This document shows positions 18,593 through 27,082 of a DNA stretch of 64,000 nucleotides, piece by piece. Origin of the DNA: Microbacterium sp. MPKO10 (GTDB taxonomy: Bacteria; Actinomycetota; Actinomycetes; Actinomycetales; Microbacteriaceae); the NCBI RefSeq assembly GCF_026107415.2, contig NZ_JAPCHX010000006.1, positions 480,718 through 544,717 of the forward strand. Reading direction: 5' to 3'. How positions within the stretch are numbered: position 1 is the stretch's first letter; each line of letters begins with the position of its first letter. Position numbers and translations under genes: made by a program. The notes under the pieces were generated by a model. That model was given only the letters and a program-made list of their open reading frames with translations, searched no databases and had not been told where the DNA came from.

Positions 18593-18717
18593 GGCTTCCC
18601 GTGTCGACGGAGTCCGCCGTCCCGTTCCTTACCGCGCGCTCTCCGTCGTCTGCGTATCCATCGAGTATGCCTCGCACTGCATGGTGGACGCGTTAGAGTC
18701 GATTAAGCGATCGGCAG

Positions 18718-19890
18718 ATGCCTTTGGCTCCACAGGCTGCACAGCGGCCCCGTCGATCGGCAGGTGTGATTATCTCTTCACCCACTCTCACCCCGTACCC
18801 GTCGTCTACACTCGGCCCCGTCCGACAGACCTACGCGGGAACAGACACGTTCCCGCCCATCGCTCGTGCGTACAAAGAGGTTTCGCAGGTTGCCCGCGAA
18901 TCGGGGCTCCTCCGTCGTGCCCCGTGGTTCTACGCCACGGTCGGCGCGGCCCTTGCGCTCGGTCTCGCCGGTGCGATCGCCGGATTCGTCCTTCTCGGTG
19001 ACAGCTGGTTCCAACTGCTCATCGCGGGCGCCCTCGGCATCCTCTTCACCCAGATCGCCTTCCTCGCCCACGAGGCAGCACACCGGGTGATCCTGAAGAC
19101 CGGGCCCATGAACGACAGGCTCGCCCGTGTACTCGCCGGCCTCGGCGTCGGCATGAGCTACTCGTGGTGGGACTCGAAGCACTCGCGGCACCACGCGAAC
19201 CCGAACAAGGTCGGAAAAGACCCCGATATTGCCGTCGACACCATCTCGTTCCTTGAAGAGGATGCTGCCGAGGCTCGCGGTTTTCGCCGTCTCATCACCC
19301 GCAAACAGGGGTGGCTGTTCTTTCCGCTGCTGACCCTCGAGGGTCTCAACCTGCACTACCTGAGCCTCAAGCACCTCCTCACCGAGCCGAAGGTGAAGGG
19401 CCGTTGGATTGAGCTCACCTACATCACCGCGCGTTTCGCGCTGTACCTCACGCCGATCTTCCTGTTCCTGCCGCTCGGCATGGCGTTTGCCTTCCTCGGC
19501 GTACAGCTCGCCGTCTTCGGCGTGTACATGGGTGCAGCGTTCGCTCCCAACCACAAGGGGATGCCGGTGATCGCGCCGAACGCCAAGCTGGACTTCTTCA
19601 CGAAGCAGGTACGCACCTCCCGCAACATCGCGGGCGGCTGGTGGGCCACCTGGCTTCTCGGCGGGCTCAACTACCAGGTTGAGCACCACCTCTTCCCCAG
19701 CATGGCGCGCCCGCATCTGTCCAAGGCTCGTGCGATCGTGCGCACGCAGTGCGACGCGCTGGGCGTTCCATACACCGAGACGACCCTCTGGCGCTCCTAC
19801 GCGATTGTCATCGACTATCTGAATCGCGTCGGTCTCGCCGCCCGCGACCCCTTCGACTGCCCGGCAGCCGCGCAGTTCCGGCGCGGATAG
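18718..19890 (+). CDS. Membrane fatty acid desaturase (acyl-CoA/lipid type)
   Basis: This 390-residue di-iron desaturase has the three histidine boxes: HEAAH, SKHSRHH and QVEHHLFP. The glutamine-containing third box is typical of front-end or linoleoyl-type desaturases. Hydrophobic segments flank the boxes (ALALGLAGAIAGFVLLG, ALGILFTQIAFLA, YLTPIFLFLPLGMAF). It introduces a double bond into acyl chains at the membrane; position specificity is not readable. The start is uncertain: ATG 18718 or GTG 18766. A TAGAGT -10-like hexamer lies about 25 bp before 18718. Confidence 0.9.
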   Translation: MPLAPQAAQRPRRSAGVIISSPTLTPYPSSTLGPVRQTYAGTDTFPPIARAYKEVSQVARESGLLRRAPWFYATVGAALALGLAGAIAGFVLLGDSWFQLLIAGALGILFTQIAFLAHEAAHRVILKTGPMNDRLARVLAGLGVGMSYSWWDSKHSRHHANPNKVGKDPDIAVDTISFLEEDAAEARGFRRLITRKQGWLFFPLLTLEGLNLHYLSLKHLLTEPKVKGRWIELTYITARFALYLTPIFLFLPLGMAFAFLGVQLAVFGVYMGAAFAPNHKGMPVIAPNAKLDFFTKQVRTSRNIAGGWWATWLLGGLNYQVEHHLFPSMARPHLSKARAIVRTQCDALGVPYTETTLWRSYAIVIDYLNRVGLAARDPFDCPAAAQFRRG

Positions 19891-19914
19891 CCGCGCCCGC
19901 CCTACGATAGGGCC

Positions 19915-20616
19915 ATGCACCGCAGCATCCCTCGCTCTTCCATTATCTGGAGCCTGCTCCCGTACGCGCTGATGGCCGTCACACACGTGGCGGCCTTAGC
20001 AGCGTCCAGTCCCCTTGCGGCGCCGACGAAGCTCTTTCTGATGCCGTTGCTGCTTCTGCCCGTGGCCGTTCATGCGCGTCGGCTGCGCTCCCCCGGCGCG
20101 AGAGTTCTGCTCGTTGTTGCAATCGTTCTCTCCTGGCTGGGCGACGCCGCCGGAGCATTCTTCCCGTTTGCCCCGGAACTGCCGATGATGCTGCTCTTCT
20201 TCGGACTCGCGCACGTGGCCTACATGGTGTTGTTTGGCCGCCACGCGCGTGTTCGCCGCGTCCCACTGTGGGCTCTTGTCTATGCGGCGTGGTGGGGCGC
20301 GATGATGCTCATGCTCTTCCCGCACGTCGGCGGGCTTCTGATCGCCGTCGCCTGCTACGGCCTGGTGCTCGGCGGCACGGCGGCCCTGTCGGCGCGCTGC
20401 ACGCCAGTGGTCGCAATCGGCGGCGCATTCTTCCTGCTGAGCGACTCGCTGCTGGCCTTCCGACTGTTCCTGCCGGCGGCGATGCCTCCGTGGACGAGCC
20501 CCGCGGTCATGGCAACTTATGCGCTCGGTCAGGGGCTGATCGTGGCCGGTGTCCTCTGGACGCTGAGCCGCCCGGACCATCATCCGAACCCCGCCGACCG
20601 ACTGTCGGCCGCGTGA
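19915..20616 (+). CDS. YhhN/TMEM86-family membrane protein (lysoplasmalogenase-like)
   Basis: This 233-residue protein has about eight hydrophobic helices. Family marks are WLGDAAGAFFP, FFGLAHVAYMVLFG, VYAAWWGAMM and GGAFFLLSDSLLAF. Characterised members hydrolyse the vinyl ether of lysoplasmalogens, but bacterial substrates differ. It follows the desaturase by 24 bp in the same direction and the two may be a lipid-modifying pair. Confidence 0.82.
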   Translation: MHRSIPRSSIIWSLLPYALMAVTHVAALAASSPLAAPTKLFLMPLLLLPVAVHARRLRSPGARVLLVVAIVLSWLGDAAGAFFPFAPELPMMLLFFGLAHVAYMVLFGRHARVRRVPLWALVYAAWWGAMMLMLFPHVGGLLIAVACYGLVLGGTAALSARCTPVVAIGGAFFLLSDSLLAFRLFLPAAMPPWTSPAVMATYALGQGLIVAGVLWTLSRPDHHPNPADRLSAA

Positions 20617-20624
20617 GCAGGGAT

Positions 20625-21455
20625 TCAGAGCAGGAAGATCGGGATCATCCCTGGGTTGTGCGCGTGCACGAGCACTGAGAAGACCACGGCATCGAACAGC
20701 AGATGCACGGTGACGACATACCCCAGTGAGTGCGTGCGCATGAAGATCACTCCCTGCAGCAGCGCGAACGGGATCGTCAGCACAGGCCCCCACGCCTGAT
20801 ATCCGAGCTCCCACAGGAACGACACGAAGACCACCATCTGCAGGATATTGGCAATGCCGTCGGGAAGGTGGCGTCGGAGCAGCGTGAACACGGTGCAGAT
20901 GAAGAACAGCTCATCCCAGATCCCGACGGCGCCGACGCCGACGAACAGACGCCCGATCAGCTCCGGCGTGTCCACGACGGGCCAGTTCATGTAGACGCCG
21001 CTCGTGATGAAATAGAACGGCAGAATCAGCCAGCCCAGCACAAGGACGGCGGCGAGCCATCCCCAGTGCAGGCGTCCCCACTTCTCGCCCGTGCGCCAAG
21101 GAAATCGGGTCGCACGATCGCGGAAGAGGAATCTCGACACCAGATACGGCACCGCCACAGCACCGCCAAGCGCGAAAGTGAACCGCAGCATCGCCCCGTT
21201 GTCGAGTTCCGCGGCCAGCGGGATGGAGCTGACGATCAGCATGCCGAGAGCGATGAGTCCAAGATCACGGGTGAGGGAGGGGCCGGATGCGGTGATGCGA
21301 CGGCGTTCCCTCAGCGCCGCCGTGCCCACACCCGCCGCGATGAGCAGCCAACCGGCCCACGCCACCTGAAGAACGAAGAAAGCTGGGGCTGCAGCGCAGA
21401 TGAGAGCGGCCGGCACGATCGCCGCCCTGGTGTCGATGCGTCTCGCCTCGGCCAT
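20625..21455 (-). CDS. CPBP-like membrane protein with altered catalytic motifs
   Basis: This 276-residue, roughly eight-helix protein has the layout of CPBP (CAAX protease and bacteriocin-processing) proteases. The active-site positions are changed. The expected EExxxR motif reads IWDELFFICTVF, the expected FxxxH reads FVSFLWEL, and the last motif is HLLFD. Only one acidic pair (Asp-Glu) and the final His remain, so proteolysis is doubtful. The stop is 8 bp from the convergent YhhN gene. Confidence 0.65.
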   Translation of the reverse strand: MAEARRIDTRAAIVPAALICAAAPAFFVLQVAWAGWLLIAAGVGTAALRERRRITASGPSLTRDLGLIALGMLIVSSIPLAAELDNGAMLRFTFALGGAVAVPYLVSRFLFRDRATRFPWRTGEKWGRLHWGWLAAVLVLGWLILPFYFITSGVYMNWPVVDTPELIGRLFVGVGAVGIWDELFFICTVFTLLRRHLPDGIANILQMVVFVSFLWELGYQAWGPVLTIPFALLQGVIFMRTHSLGYVVTVHLLFDAVVFSVLVHAHNPGMIPIFLL

Positions 21456-21808
21456 GGCCCCAGCGTATCGGCACTGAGCAGACGAATTGGAATGCCGTCA
21501 GCCGTCGAGCGTCTGGGCGAACAGGAAATACCATCCGGTCCGCCACCAGAAAACGATAAAGGCGCTTCGGGCCGCGTGGACACAAACAAGTCTTCGATGA
21601 GATGCGCGAGCGGCGTCGTCACCGTCGGACGCCGGCGCGACCAGATGACGCGCACAATCGTTGCAATCACGCAGACAAGGTAGACGGTGAGCGTGTCGAC
21701 GTCGTCATATTCTGAATCTAAGCCTCGTTGTTTCGGATGGCTTCCGCATGATTTCGCGGTATACAAGAAGTCTTGTTGAATCGACGCATCGCGTTTAGCG
21801 TTGAGGTC
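21456..21808. other. 353-bp spacer between CPBP-like gene and ArsR-like gene
   Basis: No convincing gene is present. The minus strand stays open through most of it but has no good start and the translation is low-complexity. The right end carries the palindrome described at 21763-21776 and presumably the promoter of the regulator-MFS pair. Upstream AT-richer sequence near 21705-21760 is the likely promoter zone. Confidence 0.5.
21763..21776. promoter_or_regulatory. Candidate operator of the ArsR-like regulator
   Basis: ACAAGA-AG-TCTTGT is a perfect 6-bp inverted repeat with a 2-bp centre, 32 bp before the regulator's ATG. Its position fits autorepression of the regulator-MFS operon. Confidence 0.5.
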
Positions 21809-22351
21809 ATGGAGCAGATCGAGACCATCACCGCGATTCACCACCCTGTGCGCCGTCGCATTGTCGACCATCTCCATCTGTGCGAAACTGCCCAAGTGGG
21901 TGCGCTAGCCGCGGCGCTCAACCAGCAGGTGGGCAGCATCAGCCATCACCTCCGGATGCTGGAGCGGGCCGACGTCGTGGAACGCGTCGAATCTCCTGAT
22001 GGCGACAAGCGCACGAGCTGGTGGAAGCTGAAGCGAGCCACGTTCACCTGGTCGATCACCGACTTCGACGATTCACCGTCCGACAGGATGCTGGCGCGCG
22101 AGGCCGAGCGCGCGAACGTCGCCCTGCAGCTGCGTCGTCTCGACGCGTGGAAGAAGCGCGCATCGCAGCATCCGGAGTGGGAGGGCTTCAGCACCGACAC
22201 GCTCACCTGGGCGACACCACAGGAGCTCACCGAGCTGTCGGACGCGCTCAGGGCCACGCTCGCGGCATGGACCGAGAGCATCGATACCGAGGACGGTCAG
22301 GAGCGAAGCCCTGTCTTCTTCTTCGCCCACGGGTTTCCGACGACTCCGTAA
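21809..22351 (+). CDS. ArsR-like winged-helix transcriptional regulator
   Basis: This 180-residue regulator has an N-terminal winged helix: HPVRRRIVDHLHLCETAQVG, LAAALNQQVGSISHHLRMLE, ADVVERVESPDGDKRTSWWK. No metal-binding ELCVCDL-type motif is seen, so it likely senses an organic ligand or an MFS substrate. The C-terminal half is helical. ATG 21809 has GAGG upstream. The MFS gene starts 43 bp after its stop. Confidence 0.85.
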   Translation: MEQIETITAIHHPVRRRIVDHLHLCETAQVGALAAALNQQVGSISHHLRMLERADVVERVESPDGDKRTSWWKLKRATFTWSITDFDDSPSDRMLAREAERANVALQLRRLDAWKKRASQHPEWEGFSTDTLTWATPQELTELSDALRATLAAWTESIDTEDGQERSPVFFFAHGFPTTP

Positions 22352-22394
22352 TCACCCCGCCTCCAGCATCACCACACATGATCAAGGGATCACT

Positions 22395-23654
22395 ATGACC
22401 TCTGTCGAGCCACAACTCCTGCGCGAGCCCCCACCGTTTCGCCGAGACTTCTCGGTACACGCATGGATCGGCATCAAAGCACTCTCAGACGCGGGCGACT
22501 CCATCTGGACGATCGCGCTCGCCTGGACCGCCGTCCAGATCACCTCCCCCGCGGTGGCCGGAATCATCGTCGCCGCGGGCACCGTGCCCCGGGCAATCAT
22601 TCTGCTCTTCGGTGGCGCACTCGCCGACCGCGCAAATGCCCGTCATGTGATGATCGTCTTCAACAGCATCCGCATCGCTGTGCTCGTCACCGTGGCGCTC
22701 TGGGTCCTCGCGGCCACACCGTCAGTCATCGTCCTCCTGATCGCGGCCATCGCCTTCGGCGTGTGCGACGCCTTCTATGAGCCATCCGCCGGCACGATCT
22801 CACGTCAGCTCGTGCGCACGGAGGATCTGCCGTCGTACTCTGCGGTCATGCAGACGGCCACGCGCTTGGGAACCATGGGCGGCGCGGCCATCGGCGGGGT
22901 CCTCGTCGCGCACACGGGCATGGTGGGAAGCGCCTCGGCAAACGCCGTGACGTTCGCGGTCGTCGTCGCGTTCCTCGCCATCTGGCTGCGCCCGCGCTTC
23001 GCCCTTCCCCGTGACGACAAGGAGTCTGCTCTGCGAGGAATCGCGCGCGGATTCATACACCTGAAGGATGCTCCGACCACGCGGACGCTCGTGATCGCCG
23101 TGTCTGGCCTCAACCTGGCCGTCGGCCCGGCCATGGGCATCGGAATCGCTCTGCGAGCAACCGATCAGGGCTGGGGTGCCGAGGCTGTCGGCATCTTCGA
23201 GGCACTCGTCGGTGTCGGCGCTGCGATCGGTGCCGCAGGGATCGCGAAGTGGCGGCCGCGTCGTGAGGCGAATGCAGGCTTCCGAGCCCTGGTTGTGCAG
23301 GGGGTGGCGATCCTCTTCCTCGGTATCGGGCCGATCTGGGTCGTCGGAGCCGCAGCATTCGTGATCGGTCTGACCGCGGGCTATGCCTCGGTGCTGCTCA
23401 GCTCGACCTTCGCCGCCACTGTCGACACGTCCTTCCTCGGGCGAATGAGCGCCATCACCCGGCTCGGCGACGACTGCCTCATGCCGCTCGCGATGGCCGG
23501 ATTCGGGGCACTGGCATCCGTCACCGCACTCTGGGTACCGTTCGCGCTCTACGGAGCGGGCCTCGCGTGTCTGATGGTCTTCCCTCTGAGCAACAGGATG
23601 CTGCGCACCATGTCGCTCCGCCCCGCGAAGACGTCACCGAACGCCGAAGCCTGA
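22395..23654 (+). CDS. MFS transporter, probable drug efflux
   Basis: This 419-residue major facilitator has about 12 helices with the MFS_3 pattern. GGALADRANARHVM is the loop 2-3 signature (GxLaDRxxrr). FEPSAGTISRQLV-like features occur at residues about 124-140 (YEPSAGTISRQLV) and LGTMGGAAIGGVL in helix 5. Substrate is unknown. Its pairing with the upstream ArsR-like regulator suggests inducible efflux. It is convergent with helR, with 3 bp between stops. Confidence 0.87.
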   Translation: MTSVEPQLLREPPPFRRDFSVHAWIGIKALSDAGDSIWTIALAWTAVQITSPAVAGIIVAAGTVPRAIILLFGGALADRANARHVMIVFNSIRIAVLVTVALWVLAATPSVIVLLIAAIAFGVCDAFYEPSAGTISRQLVRTEDLPSYSAVMQTATRLGTMGGAAIGGVLVAHTGMVGSASANAVTFAVVVAFLAIWLRPRFALPRDDKESALRGIARGFIHLKDAPTTRTLVIAVSGLNLAVGPAMGIGIALRATDQGWGAEAVGIFEALVGVGAAIGAAGIAKWRPRREANAGFRALVVQGVAILFLGIGPIWVVGAAAFVIGLTAGYASVLLSSTFAATVDTSFLGRMSAITRLGDDCLMPLAMAGFGALASVTALWVPFALYGAGLACLMVFPLSNRMLRTMSLRPAKTSPNAEA

Positions 23655-23657
23655 CGT

Positions 23658-25808
23658 TCAACGACGCAGCACGACGAGCTGCTGCGTCGCGCGTGTCATC
23701 GCCACGTACCGGTCGACGGTGGCTTCCGTCGTCGATACGCTCTCGGGCGACTCGATCAGCACAACGAGGTCGAACTCGAGGCCCTTGCTTGACGCCGCGC
23801 TGAGCGAGCGCACGCGGGCGGTATCCGTCCGGTCGGGGTCGCCGATCACGCACGCGATGCCGTCCGCGTGGTCGGCAAGCCACGCGTTCAGGATGCTGTC
23901 AAGCTCGGCGTATTCCCCCGTGGCCACGGGCACTCCGGACTCCCGCACCGACATCGGCACGTTCGCGTCGGGGAACACCGAGCGGATCACGGGCTCGGCA
24001 GCATCCATGATCTCTCCAGGCGTCCGGTAGTTGATGCGCAAATTCGTCTGGGCCGCCGTGTCGACCCCGATGCGGGCGAGGCGGTCTTCCCAAGCCTCGG
24101 TGAACCCGTGGCGGGCCTGTGCGCGGTCCCCCACGATCGTGAAGCTTCTCGACGGGCAGCGGCGCAGCAGCATGAGCCATTCGGCGTCTGTGAGTTCCTG
24201 CGCCTCGTCGACGATGATGTGGCCGAAAGGCCCGGCAAGCGTGTCGGGATCGAGGTGCGGGAGCTGGGATTCGTCGATGAGCGAATTGTGGGTATCGCTG
24301 ACGTTCAGCATGGGCAGTACACCTTCGCCGTCGTCGTGCACGTGCGATTCGAGCAGTCTGTCGATGACGTGACCCATGGTGTCCTGCTGACGTTGCAGGG
24401 CAGCCTCACGCTGACGCCGCACATGCACCTCGGCGGGGTCACCCGCGCGGAGCCGGGCAGCATCCAGAATCGGCAGATCCGCGAACGTCCAGGCTTGTGG
24501 CTCATCGCGTGTCAACAATTGAACCTCGTTGGCAGACAGGTGCGGGGCGCACTGGTGGAGATACGCAGGTACCGACATCAGGTCGGCGACGATCCCGACG
24601 GGGTCCAGCAGGGGCCAAGCTTCGTCGAACGTGGTCAGCAGATCATTGTTGCCTCGCAGGGAGCGGCGGAGCGCCTGCTCGGGAATATCATCGGCGTAGG
24701 CGTCGACGACGACGTCTACGAGCTCGGTCCAGACCTCTTCGCGCGCGTCGTTGTGAGCCATTCCGGGCGTCGGGGCCGCGAACGCTGTCTGCCAGTCATG
24801 CGGCGATATCGTGACGAGTCCCCACTCGGTCTCCAGATGTAGGTCACGGTGTGGCGGCCGCTCGTAGTGCTTCACCGCCCGGTCGATGGTGCGTGTGAAC
24901 TCCGGCGAGGCCTTCAGTGCGGCCACCCGCGCGTCTGCCTCAGCGACAGCATCCGCTCCTTGCGGCACCATGTCGGCGATCGTGCATACCTGTGCGCCGT
25001 CTTCCCCAAGGCTCGGCAGAACATCTGAGACGTAGGCGAGATACGGTGACGACGGGCCGACAAACAGCACACCGCCGGCGCCGCGCCCGATACGGGGATG
25101 CGTGTACAGCAGATACGCCGCACGGTGCAGGGCGACAACGGTCTTGCCCGTGCCGGGGCCGCCGTCCACCACGAGTGCGCCGCGGGAGTCAGCGCGGATG
25201 ATCGCATCCTGGTCCGCCTGGATCGTGCCGAGGACGTCTCTCATGCGCGCTGATCTGCTCGCCCCGAGGCTCGCGATGAATGCTGACTGGTCGTCGAGCG
25301 CTGATGAGCGCTCGACGGCGTCCTCGGTGAATGCTTCATCCCAGTAGTCCGTAATGCGTCCGCCTGTCCACCGGTAGCGGCGGCGGCTGGCCAGACCCAT
25401 AGGTGTGGCGTGCGTGGCACCGAAGTACGGTTCGGCAGCCGGGGCCCGCCAGTCGACGAGCAACATGTCGCCTTCGGCGTCGGTGACGCTGAGTCGGCCG
25501 ATGTAGAGCGGAGGTTCTCCCCCGTCGGGCACGATACGTCCCAAGCACACATCGAGCCCGAAGCGGCGGAGCAGCCGCAGACGCGATGAAATCCGGTGAA
25601 TCTCAAGGTCGCGATCAAGAGCCTTCTGCCCGCCTCCGGCGGGTGCTCGCCGGAGCTCGTCGCGACGGCGCGTGAGGTCATTGACTTCCTGGTCTATCGC
25701 GTCGGCGATCGCAGCCAGATGCGCGTCATCATCGGCGACGAGTTCGGGGGTTGCCCGCGCGGCATGTTCAGCGGGCAGGTTGAAGACGGACGTTCTGACA
25801 GATGACAC
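23658..25808 (-). CDS. helR: HelD/HelR-like RNA polymerase-associated ATPase
   Basis: This 716-residue SF1-like ATPase pushes stalled or drug-bound RNA polymerase off DNA. An N-terminal coiled coil (about residues 25-90) enters the secondary channel in characterised HelD. The motor has VVDGGPGTGKTVVALHRAAY (Walker A near residue 218), IIVDEAQELTDAEW (Walker B), IVGDRAQARHGF, LRINYRTPGEI and VDRYVAMTRATQQLVVL. The RAE sequence about 95 bp upstream marks it as the rifamycin-inducible HelR type, which gives tolerance by displacing rifamycin-bound polymerase. Confidence 0.9.
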   Translation of the reverse strand: MSSVRTSVFNLPAEHAARATPELVADDDAHLAAIADAIDQEVNDLTRRRDELRRAPAGGGQKALDRDLEIHRISSRLRLLRRFGLDVCLGRIVPDGGEPPLYIGRLSVTDAEGDMLLVDWRAPAAEPYFGATHATPMGLASRRRYRWTGGRITDYWDEAFTEDAVERSSALDDQSAFIASLGASRSARMRDVLGTIQADQDAIIRADSRGALVVDGGPGTGKTVVALHRAAYLLYTHPRIGRGAGGVLFVGPSSPYLAYVSDVLPSLGEDGAQVCTIADMVPQGADAVAEADARVAALKASPEFTRTIDRAVKHYERPPHRDLHLETEWGLVTISPHDWQTAFAAPTPGMAHNDAREEVWTELVDVVVDAYADDIPEQALRRSLRGNNDLLTTFDEAWPLLDPVGIVADLMSVPAYLHQCAPHLSANEVQLLTRDEPQAWTFADLPILDAARLRAGDPAEVHVRRQREAALQRQQDTMGHVIDRLLESHVHDDGEGVLPMLNVSDTHNSLIDESQLPHLDPDTLAGPFGHIIVDEAQELTDAEWLMLLRRCPSRSFTIVGDRAQARHGFTEAWEDRLARIGVDTAAQTNLRINYRTPGEIMDAAEPVIRSVFPDANVPMSVRESGVPVATGEYAELDSILNAWLADHADGIACVIGDPDRTDTARVRSLSAASSKGLEFDLVVLIESPESVSTTEATVDRYVAMTRATQQLVVLRR

Positions 25809-25903
25809 AGGCGACTCCTGGGTGATGACGAGTGTGCGACGGCGAATGGCTGGCGGATGCCGCGGGCGCGGCGAGCGTGGAGGCTCTATTCTGCGCCCTT
25901 GAG

Positions 25904-25922
25904 GGGGCCTTGCCGCAAGTGG
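25904..25922 (-). promoter_or_regulatory. Rifamycin-associated element (RAE) upstream of helR
   Basis: Read toward helR the site is CCACTTGCGGCAAGGCCCC. The last 16 bases match the published actinobacterial RAE core CTTGCGGCAAGGCCCC. It lies 96 bp before the helR start codon with a TAGAGC hexamer between, near 25885, that could serve as -10. RAE elements mediate induction of resistance genes by rifamycins. Confidence 0.85.
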
Positions 25923-26003
25923 GGTGTCGCCAGATAGACTGGAAGTGCGACAACACGTTATGGTGCCAGCGCACTCTCAGGCTCAGGTGGCCGACGGGGA
26001 CTC

Positions 26004-26645
26004 ATGACCGATTCATACGCTTCAACCGGGCTGCTCGCCAATGCGTTGCAGCAGCTTCACGCCCACGGCACCATCTCTCTGACCGGCCGCCCGACGGGCC
26101 CCAACGAGCGATGGCGGAAGCGCCAGAAGACGATACTTCTTGTCTTTTCGATCATCAGCATGATCGGCACGGTGACGATGATCACCGGCATTATCGTGCG
26201 AGGCACCGTCGGCTATTTGCTGCTGGTACCGCTCGGTGGTTTTGTGATGTTCGTGGGAGGCGTCAGCTCTTTTGCCATCGCCCTCGTCGGTGGCGCGCAG
26301 CGCTCCCGTGTTCGCGCGGACCTGCAACCTGTCGTTCTCGACGCGTGGGGAATTCGGCTGCGCGGGTTTGGTCCGATTCCGTGGGGTGATGTGGGACCGC
26401 CGGAATACCGGCGAATCATGACGAAGAATGAGCCTGGTGGCATGTGCGCGGTGATGCCTCTCACTCCCGTCGGTCACGCGCGGGTGAATGCGCTTCCGGT
26501 CTCGATTCGTGTCCTTGTCGGTCCGAAACCCTACCTTCGTCTCGACGTCCCGTACCTGCTGCTTCCGGGAATCGAGGGGTACACGGAAGCAGACGTGATC
26601 CAGCTGTTTGGCACGGCCCGCGACATGTTCAATCGGCGTCCGTGA
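26004..26645 (+). CDS. Membrane protein with two helices, unknown function
   Basis: This 213-residue protein has a basic N-terminal segment (ERWRKRQK) and two hydrophobic helices at about 47-66 and 70-95. A soluble C-terminal domain of about 115 residues follows, with GIRLRGFGPIPWGDVGPPEY. The form resembles PH-like membrane-anchored domains, but I do not recognise the family. It is divergent from helR; the RAE lies in the shared spacer. Confidence 0.7.
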   Translation: MTDSYASTGLLANALQQLHAHGTISLTGRPTGPNERWRKRQKTILLVFSIISMIGTVTMITGIIVRGTVGYLLLVPLGGFVMFVGGVSSFAIALVGGAQRSRVRADLQPVVLDAWGIRLRGFGPIPWGDVGPPEYRRIMTKNEPGGMCAVMPLTPVGHARVNALPVSIRVLVGPKPYLRLDVPYLLLPGIEGYTEADVIQLFGTARDMFNRRP

Positions 26646-26824
26646 GGAATCTCGTTTCGGCCCGGTCCACGATGTGCTGAGGCGTGATGACGCACGTGTG
26701 TCGTTGCCGTCGCCGTCGGTATGGGCGGGAGCTCTTTCGTGACCGGGGCGCAGTACCGTGTCGACGGTCGCATTGGCGCTGCGCAGGAGTGATTCGTCGT
26801 CAGAGTCATTCGGCGTGCACGGCG

Positions 26825-26860
26825 AAAAGTCGCAGAAACCAATGCGTTTCCGCGACTTTT
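26825..26860 (-). terminator. Original tRNA-Pro terminator, displaced by integration
   Basis: The stem pairs AAAAGTCGC with GCGACTTTT and GAAAC with GTTTC, with one mismatch and a 6-nt loop, and on the minus strand ends in a T-run. It lies directly after the tRNA 3' fragment, in the same position as the hairpin at 44080-44113 after the intact tRNA. Confidence 0.75.
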
Positions 26861-26861
26861 T

Positions 26862-26897
26862 GTCGGGTTGACAGGATTTGAACCTGCGACCCCTTGA
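26862..26897 (-). repeat. Left attachment site (attL): tRNA-Pro 3' fragment
   Basis: Positions 26869-26897 are identical over 29 bp to 44126-44154. They include the T-arm of tRNA-Pro. The fragment continues to 26864 as the acceptor strand CAACCCG (minus strand). This pairs perfectly with the CGGGTTG 5' acceptor strand of the intact tRNA, so this copy is the original chromosomal 3' end. No 5' half follows, so it is not a functional tRNA. Confidence 0.88.
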
Positions 26898-27082
26898 AAA
26901 TCCCTGGTCAGAGCGGGTCTTTCCGAAAATCTTGGATTGTCTCGGGTTCCCTAGTGTGGACTGGGAAGTAGGCGTTTCGCCTCCCTCCAGTGTACCCGAT
27001 CATCGCCGGTCCGCCAGGAGTGATTGAGATGGGTTCCTGGTGGGCGACGGGAACCTAGCCTCAAGTTGGGATCCGCGTGTAA

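Larger units (their letters stand above)
26646..27082. other. Spacer holding the left end of the integrated element
   Basis: No gene is supported. It holds the displaced tRNA terminator (26825-26860), the left attachment repeat (26869-26897) and about 185 bp of element-end sequence. Within the latter, 26960-26991 can fold into an imperfect hairpin (ACTGG...CCAGT at the base, GGCG-TTT-CGCC at the tip). Confidence 0.6.

Noticed and set aside
21311..21895. 194-codon minus-strand frame upstream of the CPBP-like gene
   Set aside because: It overlaps the start of the CPBP-like gene and the ArsR-like gene, has no ribosome site or family motif, and its single hydrophobic stretch is weak support.
26864..26897. 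Second tRNA-Pro gene at the left end
   Set aside because: Only the T-arm and 3' acceptor strand are present. There is no anticodon or D-arm, so this is an attachment-site remnant.
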